A DNA stretch of 64,000 bases from Promicromonospora sukumoe (GTDB taxonomy: Bacteria > Actinomycetota > Actinomycetes > Actinomycetales > Cellulomonadaceae). Shown piece by piece: positions 35,580 through 43,271 of the stretch. The position numbers were made by a program, and so were the translations under genes. Every line of letters begins with the position of its first letter. The stretch's first letter is position 1. The stretch is taken from the NCBI RefSeq assembly GCF_014137995.1, contig NZ_JACGWV010000003.1:186001-250000 (forward strand). Reading direction: 5' to 3'. Below the pieces are notes generated by a model, which worked only from the letters and a program-made list of their open reading frames with translations, ran no database searches and was not told the origin of the DNA.

Positions 35580-36182
35580 CTACAGCGCCAGCGCCAGCGC
35601 CACGCAGATGCCGCCCAGCGTGAGGTCCAGGCCGATGCACCACAGGGCCAGCGAACGGTTCACCACGACGTCGCGGCGGTAGTGCACCACATCCCACCCG
35701 GCGTGCGCGGCGAGGGCGAGGCCCGCGAGGGCCAGCCCGAGCCGCGGCTCCAGGAACAGGGCCGCGGTCGCGACGCCGAAGTAGCCGGCCATCGCGAGGG
35801 CCTGGGGCCAGGTCGCGCGCCGTCCGCGGGCCAGCCCGATGCCGGTCAGGACCAGGCCCACCAGGGCGAACGCGATCCAGCGGGGTGTGTCCAGCAGCTC
35901 CGACGCGACGGGGATCACGGACGCCAGCAGCGCGACCAGCCACGCCGTCCAGCGCACGCCGGCCACCGCGGCGGCCAGATAGCAGAGGGCCGCCACGCCG
36001 ACGGCGGTGGTCGGGTCCTCGGCCACGGCGTCCTGCCAGGTGCCGCCCGCGATCGCCGTGCCGCCGACCAGGAGCCCGAAGCCGGTCAGGGCGCCGACCA
36101 CGATCCACGCGGTGTTGGCGGGCCAGGTCCCGGTCCAGCGGCTCGGCCGTGCGGGGACGGTCGTCTCGAACGTCTCGGTCAT
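35580..36182 (-). CDS. Integral membrane protein of unknown function
   Basis: 200 residues from the ATG at 36182 (MTETFETTVPARPSRWTG). Seven or so hydrophobic segments in pairs: AWIVVGALTGFGLLVGG, AVGVAALCYLAAAVAGV, WLVALLASVIPVASELL, WIAFALVGLVLTGIGLA and others, with HAGWDVVHYRRDVVVNRSLA before the last segment. I recognise no transport motif. It lies between two family C palindromes, so it is probably a single-gene transcript. A weak GGGAGACC element precedes the start. Confidence 0.75.
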   Translation of the reverse strand: MTETFETTVPARPSRWTGTWPANTAWIVVGALTGFGLLVGGTAIAGGTWQDAVAEDPTTAVGVAALCYLAAAVAGVRWTAWLVALLASVIPVASELLDTPRWIAFALVGLVLTGIGLARGRRATWPQALAMAGYFGVATAALFLEPRLGLALAGLALAAHAGWDVVHYRRDVVVNRSLALWCIGLDLTLGGICVALALAL

Positions 36183-36294
36183 CGTCCCGGTCTCCCTGTC
36201 CCGGCGGGCTCCGCCGTCGTCATGAATACCCTCTAGGGGTACCCAACCACGGGCCGCCGAGGCACGGAACGACATTCGGCCACCACTGAAGCCC

Positions 36295-36340
36295 CGTGTC
36301 AGACGTACAGGTCCCCCGAGGGACCTGTACGTCTGACACG
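36295..36340. terminator. Inverted repeat, family C copy 2
   Basis: Arms CGTGTCAGACGTACAGGTCC C (21 bases, 36295-36315 and 36320-36340) with loop CCGA. It lies just past the amidase stop on the reverse strand and before the membrane-protein promoter. The tip GGTCCC/GGGACC differs from copy 1 (GGTCACC/GGTGACC) on both arms, keeping pairing. Confidence 0.75.
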
Positions 36341-36349
36341 AGGGAGGGG

Positions 36350-37864
36350 TCAGAGGGGGAACGCGCGCGGGCGTGAGACGACGGACTCCAGTTGCGCCGC
36401 CAGGGCCAGCAGCGTGCGCTCGCCGCCCGGCCGGCCGATGATCTGCACCCCCATGGGCAGCCCCGCGGGCGCGTCGGCGGTGGGCTCGGTCCAGTGCGTC
36501 GGCACCGTGATCGCGGGCAGCCCGGCGACGTTCAGCATCGACGTGAATGGCGTGTACTGGCACTGCTGCTCGAAGTTCCGCTCGGGGTCCTCGGCGTCGT
36601 ACCACCCGACAGGGCGCGGGGTGAGCGCGAGGGCGGGCGTCACGACGGCGTCGTACGCGCTGACCTGCGCGACGAGCGAGCGCTCGTAGCCGGTGAGCGT
36701 CCGCACCGCCTCCGCGAGCTGCCGGGCGGGGACCGTCCGGCCGGTACGGATGAGCCACTGCGTCAGCGGCTCCAGCTTGTCCAGGATCTCCGGGTCGTCG
36801 ATCGGCACCGCCGAGGCGCCGCCCATCCACAGGGTCCGGAACGCCGGGGCGTACTCGGGCGCCTCGGCCAGCGCGAACTCGTCGACCTCGTGCCCCAGGC
36901 CGGCCAGGGCGAGTACCCCGGCGTCCAGCCCGGCGCGGGCCTCGAGGGACACGGCGATGTCGTAGAAGCCGTCCCACGCCGAGGAGGTGGTCACCCCGAT
37001 CCGCGCGGTGCGACCACCGGTCGTGCGAGCGGCATCGCCGCCCGCGGGCAGCTCCGCCCGCTGCGCGGCCGCGAGGTACGCGCCCGCGGCGGACGACGGC
37101 GCCCGCAGCGTGTACGGGTGCGCGACGCCGCCCCCGGCGCGCCGCGGGAGCATCGCCTCCAGCAGCAGGGCGGTGTCGGCGACGGTGCGCGCGATCGGCC
37201 CGTTCACGACCAGCCCGCCCAGCGAGTCGACGCCGCTGCCAGCGGGCAGCAGCCCGCGCGTGGGCTTGAGGCCGACGACGCCGCAGGCCGCCGCCGGGAT
37301 GCGGACCGACCCGCCGCCGTCGGACCCGGGCGCGAACGGCAGCATGCCCGCAGCCACCGCCGCGGCCGCACCGCCGCTGGAGCCGCCCGCGCCGCGGGTC
37401 AGGTCCCACGGCGTGACCACGGGCGCGGCGCCGACGGGCTCGGTGTAGGCAGGGAAGCCGAGCTCGGGGGCGGCGGTCTTGCCGAGGCTGACGATGCCGG
37501 CGTCGTCGAGCACCCGCACGATCTCGTCGCTCTCCTGGGCCGGGGGCAGCCCCGCGAAGGCGCGCGACCCGAAGCCGGTGGGCACGCCCGCGCGGTTCCA
37601 CAGGTCCTTGTCCCCGGTCGGCAGGCCCCACAGGGCGCCCGACGACGGCGGTGTGCCCCCGCCGGAGCCGGAGCCCCGCGACTCCTCGAGCTCGGCCGCG
37701 CGCTTGCGTGCCAGCTCCGGGGTGACGGTGGCGAAGGCGCCGACCGCGGGGTTCAGCCTCTCGATCCGGCCGAGAAAGTGCTCGGCGACCTCGGTGGGGG
37801 TGAGCTCTCCGGCGGCGAGCAGGTCGCGGAGCTCGACGGCGGTCCGTTCGTGCAGGGCATCCAT
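36350..37864 (-). CDS. Amidase signature family amidohydrolase
   Basis: 504 residues. The Ser-Ser-Lys catalytic set of amidase signature enzymes is visible: the lysine in LWGLPTGDKDLWNRAG near residue 85, the glycine/serine loop TRGAGGSSGGAAAAVAAG near 165 with the cis-serine, and the nucleophile serine in GSDGGGSVRIPAA near 187. Such enzymes hydrolyse amides, and relatives include GatA; the absence of gatB/gatC neighbours argues against a GatCAB role. The start is the ATG at 37864, six bases after TAGCCT on the reverse strand (37876-37871), so likely leaderless. Confidence 0.88.
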   Translation of the reverse strand: MDALHERTAVELRDLLAAGELTPTEVAEHFLGRIERLNPAVGAFATVTPELARKRAAELEESRGSGSGGGTPPSSGALWGLPTGDKDLWNRAGVPTGFGSRAFAGLPPAQESDEIVRVLDDAGIVSLGKTAAPELGFPAYTEPVGAAPVVTPWDLTRGAGGSSGGAAAAVAAGMLPFAPGSDGGGSVRIPAAACGVVGLKPTRGLLPAGSGVDSLGGLVVNGPIARTVADTALLLEAMLPRRAGGGVAHPYTLRAPSSAAGAYLAAAQRAELPAGGDAARTTGGRTARIGVTTSSAWDGFYDIAVSLEARAGLDAGVLALAGLGHEVDEFALAEAPEYAPAFRTLWMGGASAVPIDDPEILDKLEPLTQWLIRTGRTVPARQLAEAVRTLTGYERSLVAQVSAYDAVVTPALALTPRPVGWYDAEDPERNFEQQCQYTPFTSMLNVAGLPAITVPTHWTEPTADAPAGLPMGVQIIGRPGGERTLLALAAQLESVVSRPRAFPL

Positions 37865-38006
37865 CACGCCAGGCTAGGCGGTCGGGCCCGATCGGGCTCC
37901 GGAATGTCGTTGATGTCTCACGCGCTCGCCGGCGGAATGATCCGGACGCATGAATCTTGCGGCAGGCCTTCAACGATGTGACCTGCGGTGACGTTCTTCG
38001 TCGGCG

Positions 38007-38026
38007 CGAAATGGTGGTCCATTTCG
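38007..38026. promoter_or_regulatory. Inverted repeat upstream of the MscS-like gene
   Basis: CGAAATGG TGGT CCATTTCG is a perfect 8-bp repeat with a four-base loop, 122 bases before the channel gene. A second hairpin, CGCGCCGT C ACGGCGCG (38092-38108), lies nearer the start. Whether they act as DNA sites or RNA hairpins in a 5' leader cannot be told. The remaining sequence of the 280-base gap shows no other feature. Confidence 0.4.
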
Positions 38027-38147
38027 TCAATTCCCGCCGCGCAGAATGCGCTTCTCAGGCTTATGTTCGTCCAGTGCTGGCACCTTTGCGCCGCGCCGTC
38101 ACGGCGCGCCCGAGGTGACCGGAAAGATCTCGAAGGGGGAAAGCACC

Positions 38148-38936
38148 ATGACATTCTTCAATACGGCACTCGTCGTGCCGGACCAGGTCGACTGGCTGGC
38201 GCCGCTGACCAACGCGCTCAGCGCCGTCGCGAGCTTCATCCCGAAGCTTCTCGTGTTTCTGGTCGTATTCCTCATCGGCTACTTCATCGCCAAGGCGATC
38301 GCCCGGTTCGTCGGGATGATCCTGACGCGCATCGGCTTCAACAGGGTGCTCGAGCGGGCTGGCGCCAACCGGCTCCTCGCCGGGTCGGGCATCGAGCCGA
38401 TCTCGCTGCTCACGAAGATCATCTACTACTTCATCCTGCTCATCACGCTCCAGCTCGCGCTGAGCGCGTTCGGGCCCACCAACCCGGTGAGCGCCATCGT
38501 CAACGACATCGTGGCGTGGCTCCCGAGCCTGGTCGTCGCGATCGTCATCGTGGTGATCGCCGGCGCCATCGCGAATGCCGTCAAGGACCTTCTTCTGAAC
38601 ACCATGAGCCGTGTTTCCTACGGCCCGCTGGTGGCAAAGACCGTCTCCTTCTTCATCATCGCGCTCGGTGTTATCGCGGCCGTGAACCAGATCGGCATCG
38701 GCACCACCGTGACAATGCCCGTCCTCGTGGCATTCCTGGCGACGATCGCCGGCATTCTCATCGTCGGTGTCGGCGGTGCGCTGATCGGCCCCATGCGTTC
38801 GCGCGTCGAGGGTTTCCTGGGCAATCTCTCGGACGGCGCCGGCGCCGCTGCCGCGCCCGCCGCGGACCCGAACGGCGGGCCCGCCCCGGCCCCCGGCGCG
38901 CCGGGCACGTTCGCCCCGCCGCCCCGCGACGTCTGA
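38148..38936 (+). CDS. Small-conductance mechanosensitive channel-like membrane protein (CmpX/conserved TM-helix type)
   Basis: 262 residues from the ATG at 38148 with AAGGGGGAAAG upstream. Five membrane segments: FIPKLLVFLVVFLIGYFIAK, ISLLTKIIYYFILLITLQLA, WLPSLVVAIVIVVIAGAIAN, VSFFIIALGVIAAVNQIGIG and VAFLATIAGILIVGVGGALI. The first carries the conserved TM-helix repeat of CmpX-type MscS relatives; the full MscS beta domain is absent. The C-terminal 35 residues are Ala/Pro/Gly-rich and disordered. Likely in osmotic or membrane-tension response. A long leader with two hairpins precedes it. The 3' end and stop codon are copied in a repeat. Confidence 0.8.
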   Translation: MTFFNTALVVPDQVDWLAPLTNALSAVASFIPKLLVFLVVFLIGYFIAKAIARFVGMILTRIGFNRVLERAGANRLLAGSGIEPISLLTKIIYYFILLITLQLALSAFGPTNPVSAIVNDIVAWLPSLVVAIVIVVIAGAIANAVKDLLLNTMSRVSYGPLVAKTVSFFIIALGVIAAVNQIGIGTTVTMPVLVAFLATIAGILIVGVGGALIGPMRSRVEGFLGNLSDGAGAAAAPAADPNGGPAPAPGAPGTFAPPPRDV

Positions 38937-39010
38937 CGCTCGACGTCTGACGCGCGCCGTGCAGCCGCGCGACGTCTGACGCTCGCGCACCACTGAAGCT
39001 CGCGCACCAC
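38925..39010 (+). repeat. Short direct repeats at the 3' end of the MscS-like gene
   Basis: CGCGACGTCTGACGCTCG occurs at 38925-38942 (with the TGA stop) and again at 38968-38985; a shorter CGACGTCTGACG copy lies at 38941. GCTCGCGCACCAC is then repeated at 38981 and 38998. It looks like step-wise local duplication starting from the gene end. Confidence 0.75.
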
Positions 39011-39057
39011 GACGCCGGGGTCGCGCCGTCCACGAGACGGTGCGACCCCGGCGTCGT
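39009..39057. terminator. GC-rich hairpin before the family B repeat
   Basis: ACGACGCCGGGGTCGCGCCG T pairs with ACGGTGCGACCCCGGCGTCG T over 21 bases with one mismatch and a seven-base loop (CCACGAG). It lies between convergent genes and is followed 19 bases later by the family B palindrome, giving two stacked hairpins. Confidence 0.7.
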
Positions 39058-39075
39058 CCTGCCGCCGTCCGCGAC

Positions 39076-39145
39076 TCTCCTTCGAGACCTAAGTTTCTTC
39101 GCTTTCCAACGCCGGAAAGCGAAGAAACTTAGGTCTCGAAGGAGA
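39076..39145. terminator. Long inverted repeat, family B copy 2
   Basis: Perfect 32-base arms (39076-39107 and 39114-39145) with loop AACGCC. The stem matches copies at 24132 and 42151 except at the tip, where CTTTCC/GGAAAG replaces CTCTCG/CGAGAG with both arms changed together. It lies between convergent genes. Confidence 0.75.
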
Positions 39146-39175
39146 TCGGCTCACCGGCCTCGGCCACCCGCCGGC

Positions 39176-39259
39176 CCCGTCAGCGCCGGCTCCGCCCCCG
39201 TCAGCGCCGGCTCCGCCCCCGTCAGCCCCGACTCAGCCCCCGTCAGTCCCGGCTCAGCA
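39176..39259. repeat. Four 21-bp tandem repeats across the 3' end of the LLM gene
   Basis: Units start at 39176, 39197, 39218 and 39239. The first two are identical (CCCGTCAGCGCCGGCTCCGC C), the last two diverged. The unit at 39239 holds the reverse-strand stop (39243-39245) and last five codons of the oxidoreductase, and each unit carries a TCA at the same place, so the stop codon has been copied in frame. Confidence 0.85.
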
Positions 39260-40136
39260 GCTCCCGCGCCTCGCCCAGCACCTCGGCGAGCCGCTCCAGG
39301 TCCGGGTCGTCCACGGTCGGCTGGATCGCCACGGTGTCCGCCCCGGCCGCACCGAGCCGGCGCACGCCCTCGGCCAGCGCCAGGGCGTCGCCCCAGACCG
39401 CGTAGCCCGCCAGCTTCTCGTCGTCGGACACGTCCTGGCCCCACTCGGTCAGCTCGGCGCGCAGCCGCTCGGCGGCGCCGGGTCCGGTGCCGCCGGTGAC
39501 GAACTGCACCACGGAGAACTCGTCGCCCTCGCGCCCGGCGGCCGCACGGCCCTCGGCGACCAGTTCCAGGGCGGCCGGCAGCCCGACCAGGCCCACGGAG
39601 CCTTCCAGCACCACGCCGTCGCCCACCTCGCCCGCGAGGCGCAGCGACTTGGGCCCCGTCGCGGCGACGGGCACGCGCACGGGCCGGGCCGGCGGCCAGT
39701 CCAGCTTCACGTCGTCGAGGTTCACGTACCGGCCCGACGTCGTCACGCTCTCCCCGGCCAGCAGGGCGCGCAGCGTCGTCGCGTACTCCCGCATGAGGGT
39801 CAGGGGCGACGCGGCGCGGGCGCCCACCTGGCCCATCCACGACTGAACGCCGTGCCCGATGCCAGGCAGCAGCCGGCCCGGGAACATCCCGTCGACGGTC
39901 GCCACCTCCATCGCGGTGAGGGCGACGTTCCGCAGCGGCGTCGGAATCACGCCGATCCCCACGCGGACGCGCTCGGTCGCGGCGAGGATCGCGCTCGCGG
40001 CGGAGATGCCGCCGGTCTGGAAGCAGTCCTCCCAGAGCCAGATCTCCTCGATCCCCGCTGCCTCGACGGCGCGGGCGAGCGGGATCACGCGGGACGGCGG
40101 GGTCGAGGGGCGGATGATGCACGCCAGTGTGGTCAT
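39243..40136 (-). CDS. LLM class F420-dependent oxidoreductase
   Basis: 297 residues of the luciferase-like monooxygenase (LLM) fold, in the group that usually uses F420 in actinobacteria. Typical blocks are ARAVEAAGIEEIWLWEDCF near residues 22-40, RVRVGIGVIPTPLRNVALTA near 58-77, MEVATVDGMFPGRLLPGIGHG and RPVRVPVAATGPKSLRLAGEVGDGVVL-type sequence near 143-165. The substrate is unknown and F420 versus FMN use cannot be proved from sequence. The start is the ATG at 40136. It is upstream of nothing cotranscribed; the HTH gene 5' of it on the same strand is 27 bases away and may share a transcript. Its 3' end lies in a tandem repeat. Confidence 0.85.
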   Translation of the reverse strand: MTTLACIIRPSTPPSRVIPLARAVEAAGIEEIWLWEDCFQTGGISAASAILAATERVRVGIGVIPTPLRNVALTAMEVATVDGMFPGRLLPGIGHGVQSWMGQVGARAASPLTLMREYATTLRALLAGESVTTSGRYVNLDDVKLDWPPARPVRVPVAATGPKSLRLAGEVGDGVVLEGSVGLVGLPAALELVAEGRAAAGREGDEFSVVQFVTGGTGPGAAERLRAELTEWGQDVSDDEKLAGYAVWGDALALAEGVRRLGAAGADTVAIQPTVDDPDLERLAEVLGEARELLSRD

Positions 40137-40163
40137 GGGCTCACGCTGTCACGCCGCGTGCCG

Positions 40164-41159
40164 TCAGATCCAGCCCTTACGCGCGGCGTGCCAGCCGAGC
40201 TGGATCCGGGTCGAGACCCCGGCGACGTCCATCAGCACCTTGACCCGGCGCTGCACCGTCCGCAGGGAGAGGCCGAGCTGGTTGGCGACCGACTGGTCCG
40301 TGAGGCCGACGAGCATCAGCCCCAGGATGCGGACGTCCTGGTGGTCGAGGTCGGAGCCGCCCGCGTGCTCGCCCGGCCGCGCGAACGGCGTGGCGTCGCG
40401 CCACACGGCCTCGAACAGGGCGATCAGGGCGTCGAGCAGGCCCGACGGGTGGATGATCAGCGCGCCCACCAGGTCGGGCGTCAGGTCGGAGTCCTCGGCG
40501 TCGACCACGGTCTGGATCGGCACGAACGCGAGGCGGCGGTCGATGATGAACAGCTTGATAGGCACCCGCTCGGAGAACCGCACCTCCTCGCCGTTGTCGA
40601 TCGCCTCGGCGACGTCGTCCACGCGCATCATGCCCGTGTCGAGGAACACGCGGTCCACGACCACCCGGTACCGGACGCCGCGTGCCACGGCCTGGTCCTC
40701 CGCGGTGTTGTCCTCGGCGGACATCACGAAGACCGGCGGCTTGGTGAACGACTCGACCGTCTCGCGCGCCCCGAGCTGGAGCTGCATGATGCGGTGCTTC
40801 ACGGCGTCGGCCCCGCGCACGACGTCGACCACGTCGGTCGCCGGCCGCAGCGCCGACGAGCGCCGGAAGTCCTCTTCGAGCTCGATCAGCTCGACCTGCG
40901 CCGCGCGGATCTCGTCCTTGCGCCGGGCGAGGAGCGCGCCGAGCGCGATCTCCGGGGGTGCGGCCTGGAAGCGGGAGTCGTCGGCGCTCTGTCGCGCGGC
41001 GAGGCCGTGGCTCTCCAGGGTGCGGAGCACGTCCAGGGCATCGCCCGGGTCGCACCCGAGCCGTTGCGCCAGCTCCGCCGCGTCGAGCGAAGGGGAGGCC
41101 ACGAGCTCCCGATACGCGAGCGACTGCGACTTGGTCAGGCCGAGCACGTCACTGAGCAT
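40164..41159 (-). CDS. TrmB/LuxR-type HTH transcriptional regulator
   Basis: 331 residues from the ATG at 41159, with GGGAG upstream. The N-terminus is a TrmB-like winged helix (MLSDVLGLTKSQSLAYRELV, then DAAELAQRLGCDPGDALDVL). The middle resembles the phospholipase D-like sensor region of this group (VRYRVVVDRVFLDTGMMRVD, KLFIIDRRLAFVPIQT). The C-terminus is a LuxR-type HTH (HQDVRILGLMLVGLTDQSVA, NQLGLSLRTVQRRVKVLMDV). Proteins of this build are common in actinobacteria near secondary metabolism or stress genes. It may control itself and the divergent hydrolase or the LLM gene downstream (inference). Confidence 0.85.
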   Translation of the reverse strand: MLSDVLGLTKSQSLAYRELVASPSLDAAELAQRLGCDPGDALDVLRTLESHGLAARQSADDSRFQAAPPEIALGALLARRKDEIRAAQVELIELEEDFRRSSALRPATDVVDVVRGADAVKHRIMQLQLGARETVESFTKPPVFVMSAEDNTAEDQAVARGVRYRVVVDRVFLDTGMMRVDDVAEAIDNGEEVRFSERVPIKLFIIDRRLAFVPIQTVVDAEDSDLTPDLVGALIIHPSGLLDALIALFEAVWRDATPFARPGEHAGGSDLDHQDVRILGLMLVGLTDQSVANQLGLSLRTVQRRVKVLMDVAGVSTRIQLGWHAARKGWI

Positions 41160-41282
41160 GTCATTCTCCCGCCGGATGAATTTCACCGCGCCGTGGCGAG
41201 GATACGCCAGAGGTGCGCTTCGACGCTTTTGTCCGGGTACCTCGGGGCGGCGGCCGGCGGTCCGGTTGGTAGCCTCCCCGAC

Positions 41283-42143
41283 GTGAGCACCGAAGACGTG
41301 AGCTTCCTCGCCGACGGCGGCGAGCGGGTAGCGGGCCGCTGGTTCCTGCCCGACGGCGCCCCCGTCGGCGTCGTGGTGATCGCACCCGCCATGGCCATGC
41401 CGATGCGCTTCTACCGGCACACCGCTGCCTGGCTCGCCGAGCGTGGCTTCGCGGTGCTCACCTTCTCCTACCGCGGCTCGGACCCGGAGCTCTACGGCCC
41501 CCTGCGGGACTCCCGCGCGACGGCTCTCGACTGGTACCACGACGCCGAGGTCGCCGCGGCACACGCGCGCGCCCGGGCCGACGCCGACGGCGTCCCGCTC
41601 ACCTGGGTCGGCCACTCGTTCGGGGGCCAGAGCCTGGGCTTCCTGGCCGACGTCGGCGTCGACCGCTGCGTCATGGTGACGTCGGGGACCGGCTGGCGGG
41701 GCAAGGCCGCGCCGACGATCCGCACCTGGTCGCCGCTGCTCTGGCGCGTCATCGCGCCGGCCGCGACGGCGGTCGCGGGCTACTACCCGGGCCGGCGGCT
41801 CCGCATCCTCGACGACCTGCCCGCCGGCGTCATGCGCCAGTGGGGCCGCTGGTGCCTGCACCCGGACTACCTGTTCAGCGAGCACCCCGAGCTGCGCGAC
41901 CGCTTCGCGAAGGTCGCGACGCCGGTCACCGCCCTGTGGACGGCCGACGACGAGCTGATCTCCCCCGAGTCGATCCGGTACTGGAGCCGCGAGTTCCCGG
42001 GCACCGCGGTGGAGCTCGTCGAGATGCGGGCCGCCGACCACGGCCTGACCCGGATCGGGCACTCGGGCTTCTTCCGCCCCAAGCGCGCGGTCCTCTGGGA
42101 GCAGATCCTGCTCCCGCGCCTGGCCCTCCGCACTGCGTCCTGA
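41283..42143 (+). CDS. Alpha/beta hydrolase family protein
   Basis: 286 residues from the GTG at 41283. The nucleophile elbow is GHSFGGQSLG near residues 116-125, preceded by APAMAMPMRFYRHTAAWLAE, where the oxyanion region lies, and followed by the acid in LWTADDELISPESI and the histidine in MRAADHGLTRIGH. This matches the group of predicted alpha/beta hydrolases with an APAMG-type start. TAGCCT (41270-41275) lies seven bases before the start, so a leaderless message is likely. It is divergent from the TrmB/LuxR regulator. Substrate unknown. Confidence 0.85.
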   Translation: MSTEDVSFLADGGERVAGRWFLPDGAPVGVVVIAPAMAMPMRFYRHTAAWLAERGFAVLTFSYRGSDPELYGPLRDSRATALDWYHDAEVAAAHARARADADGVPLTWVGHSFGGQSLGFLADVGVDRCVMVTSGTGWRGKAAPTIRTWSPLLWRVIAPAATAVAGYYPGRRLRILDDLPAGVMRQWGRWCLHPDYLFSEHPELRDRFAKVATPVTALWTADDELISPESIRYWSREFPGTAVELVEMRAADHGLTRIGHSGFFRPKRAVLWEQILLPRLALRTAS

Positions 42144-42150
42144 CGCCTCG

Positions 42151-42214
42151 CCTTCGAGACCTAAGTTTCTTCGCTCTCGAGCGCCCGAAAGCGAAGAAAC
42201 TTAGGTCTCGAAGG
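42151..42214. terminator. Long inverted repeat, family B copy 3
   Basis: 29-base arms (42151-42179, 42186-42214) with loop AGCGCC and one C-A mismatch near the tip. Starts eight bases past the hydrolase stop, between convergent genes. Stem body identical to copies at 24132 and 39076. Confidence 0.75.
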
Positions 42215-42296
42215 AGAGTTACGTCCCGGGCCCGACGTCGGACGGTCGCGGCCCGACGTCGGACAACCGGGCCCGACGTCGCGTCGAAGGGGACCG

Positions 42297-43271
42297 TCAG
42301 AGGGGGCGGACCGTGCCCCGGAAGTTGCGGGTGCCCTTGCCGGAGCGCCAGCCGTCGTAGACGAACCCGCCGGCCGCGCCCTCCCGGGCCACGCCCGCCG
42401 AGCCCGACCCCACCGCGTCCACGTCGGACACGTACCGGATCGCCACGTCGACCGTCCCCGGCAGCAGGACCGGCCGGAAGAACTCGACCGTCCACTCGTA
42501 CGCCTCGCCGCGCCGCGCGGGCCCGACCTCGGCCAGCGCACGCGCCGCGGAGTACATCCCGTGCGCGATCGCCCGCGGGAACCCGAACGCCTTGGCGCCC
42601 AGGCTCGACGTGTGGATCGGGTTCTGGTCGCCGGACACCGCACCGTAGGCCCGGCCGGTCCCGCCGCCGAGCTTCCAGCGCGCCGTCGGCAGGGGTGCCG
42701 TCCACTCCTCGCGCGGGGACTCCTGGGCCGGGGCCGCGCCGTCGGGCGCCGTGAAGCCCTTGGCGAGGTACGTCGAGACGCCCTGGTAGGCGAGGTCGCC
42801 GTCCACGAGCACCTCGGCGACCAGGTCCACCTGGACGCCGCGGCGGTGGGCCCGGGCGTCCTGCGCCCACGCCCGCACCTCGACCGTCTCGCCCAGCCGC
42901 ACCGGCCGCAGCACCCGCGCCACGTTCTTCAGGTGCACCATGCCGAGCAGCGGCAGCGGGAAGTCGCCGCGCACCATCACGGCCGTGGCCAGCGGGAACG
43001 CCAGCACGTGCAGGAACCCGGCGGGCAGCACGTCGGACGACGGCTCGCCCAGCAGGTCCAGGTAGGCCGCCAGATGCGCCCCCTCGCCCGAGGTGTCCAC
43101 CCGCGCGACGCGGTAGACCACCTCGGGCAGCCGGACCTCGCCCTTCGGGCGCTTGCCGGCGGACCCGGCGACGCCCTTCGTGAAGAGCCCGCCCAGCTTC
43201 GGGAGCGCAGGAAGATCGGTCACGCCGTACGACTCCGGCGCCGTCGGCGCGCCCTCGTGCCGTCCCGTCAC
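42297..43271 (-). CDS. MaoC-like (R)-specific hydratase, HtdX type
   Basis: 324 residues from a GTG at 43271 that overlaps the fabG4 stop (GTGA). It has a double hotdog build: the C-terminal hotdog carries the hydratase 2 motif YGAVSGDQNPIHTSSLGAKA near residues 210-230 with the Asp/His active pair, and HGMYSAARALAEV. The N-terminal half lacks the motif. Mycobacterial HtdX (Rv0241c) has this form and neighbours FabG4. It likely hydrates or dehydrates (R)-3-hydroxyacyl thioesters. Coupled translation with fabG4 supports a joint role. Confidence 0.85.
   Translation of the reverse strand: MTGRHEGAPTAPESYGVTDLPALPKLGGLFTKGVAGSAGKRPKGEVRLPEVVYRVARVDTSGEGAHLAAYLDLLGEPSSDVLPAGFLHVLAFPLATAVMVRGDFPLPLLGMVHLKNVARVLRPVRLGETVEVRAWAQDARAHRRGVQVDLVAEVLVDGDLAYQGVSTYLAKGFTAPDGAAPAQESPREEWTAPLPTARWKLGGGTGRAYGAVSGDQNPIHTSSLGAKAFGFPRAIAHGMYSAARALAEVGPARRGEAYEWTVEFFRPVLLPGTVDVAIRYVSDVDAVGSGSAGVAREGAAGGFVYDGWRSGKGTRNFRGTVRPL

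Noticed and set aside
36350-37864. GatA subunit of the tRNA amidotransferase
   Set aside because: No gatB or gatC next to it; a generic amidase is the safer call.
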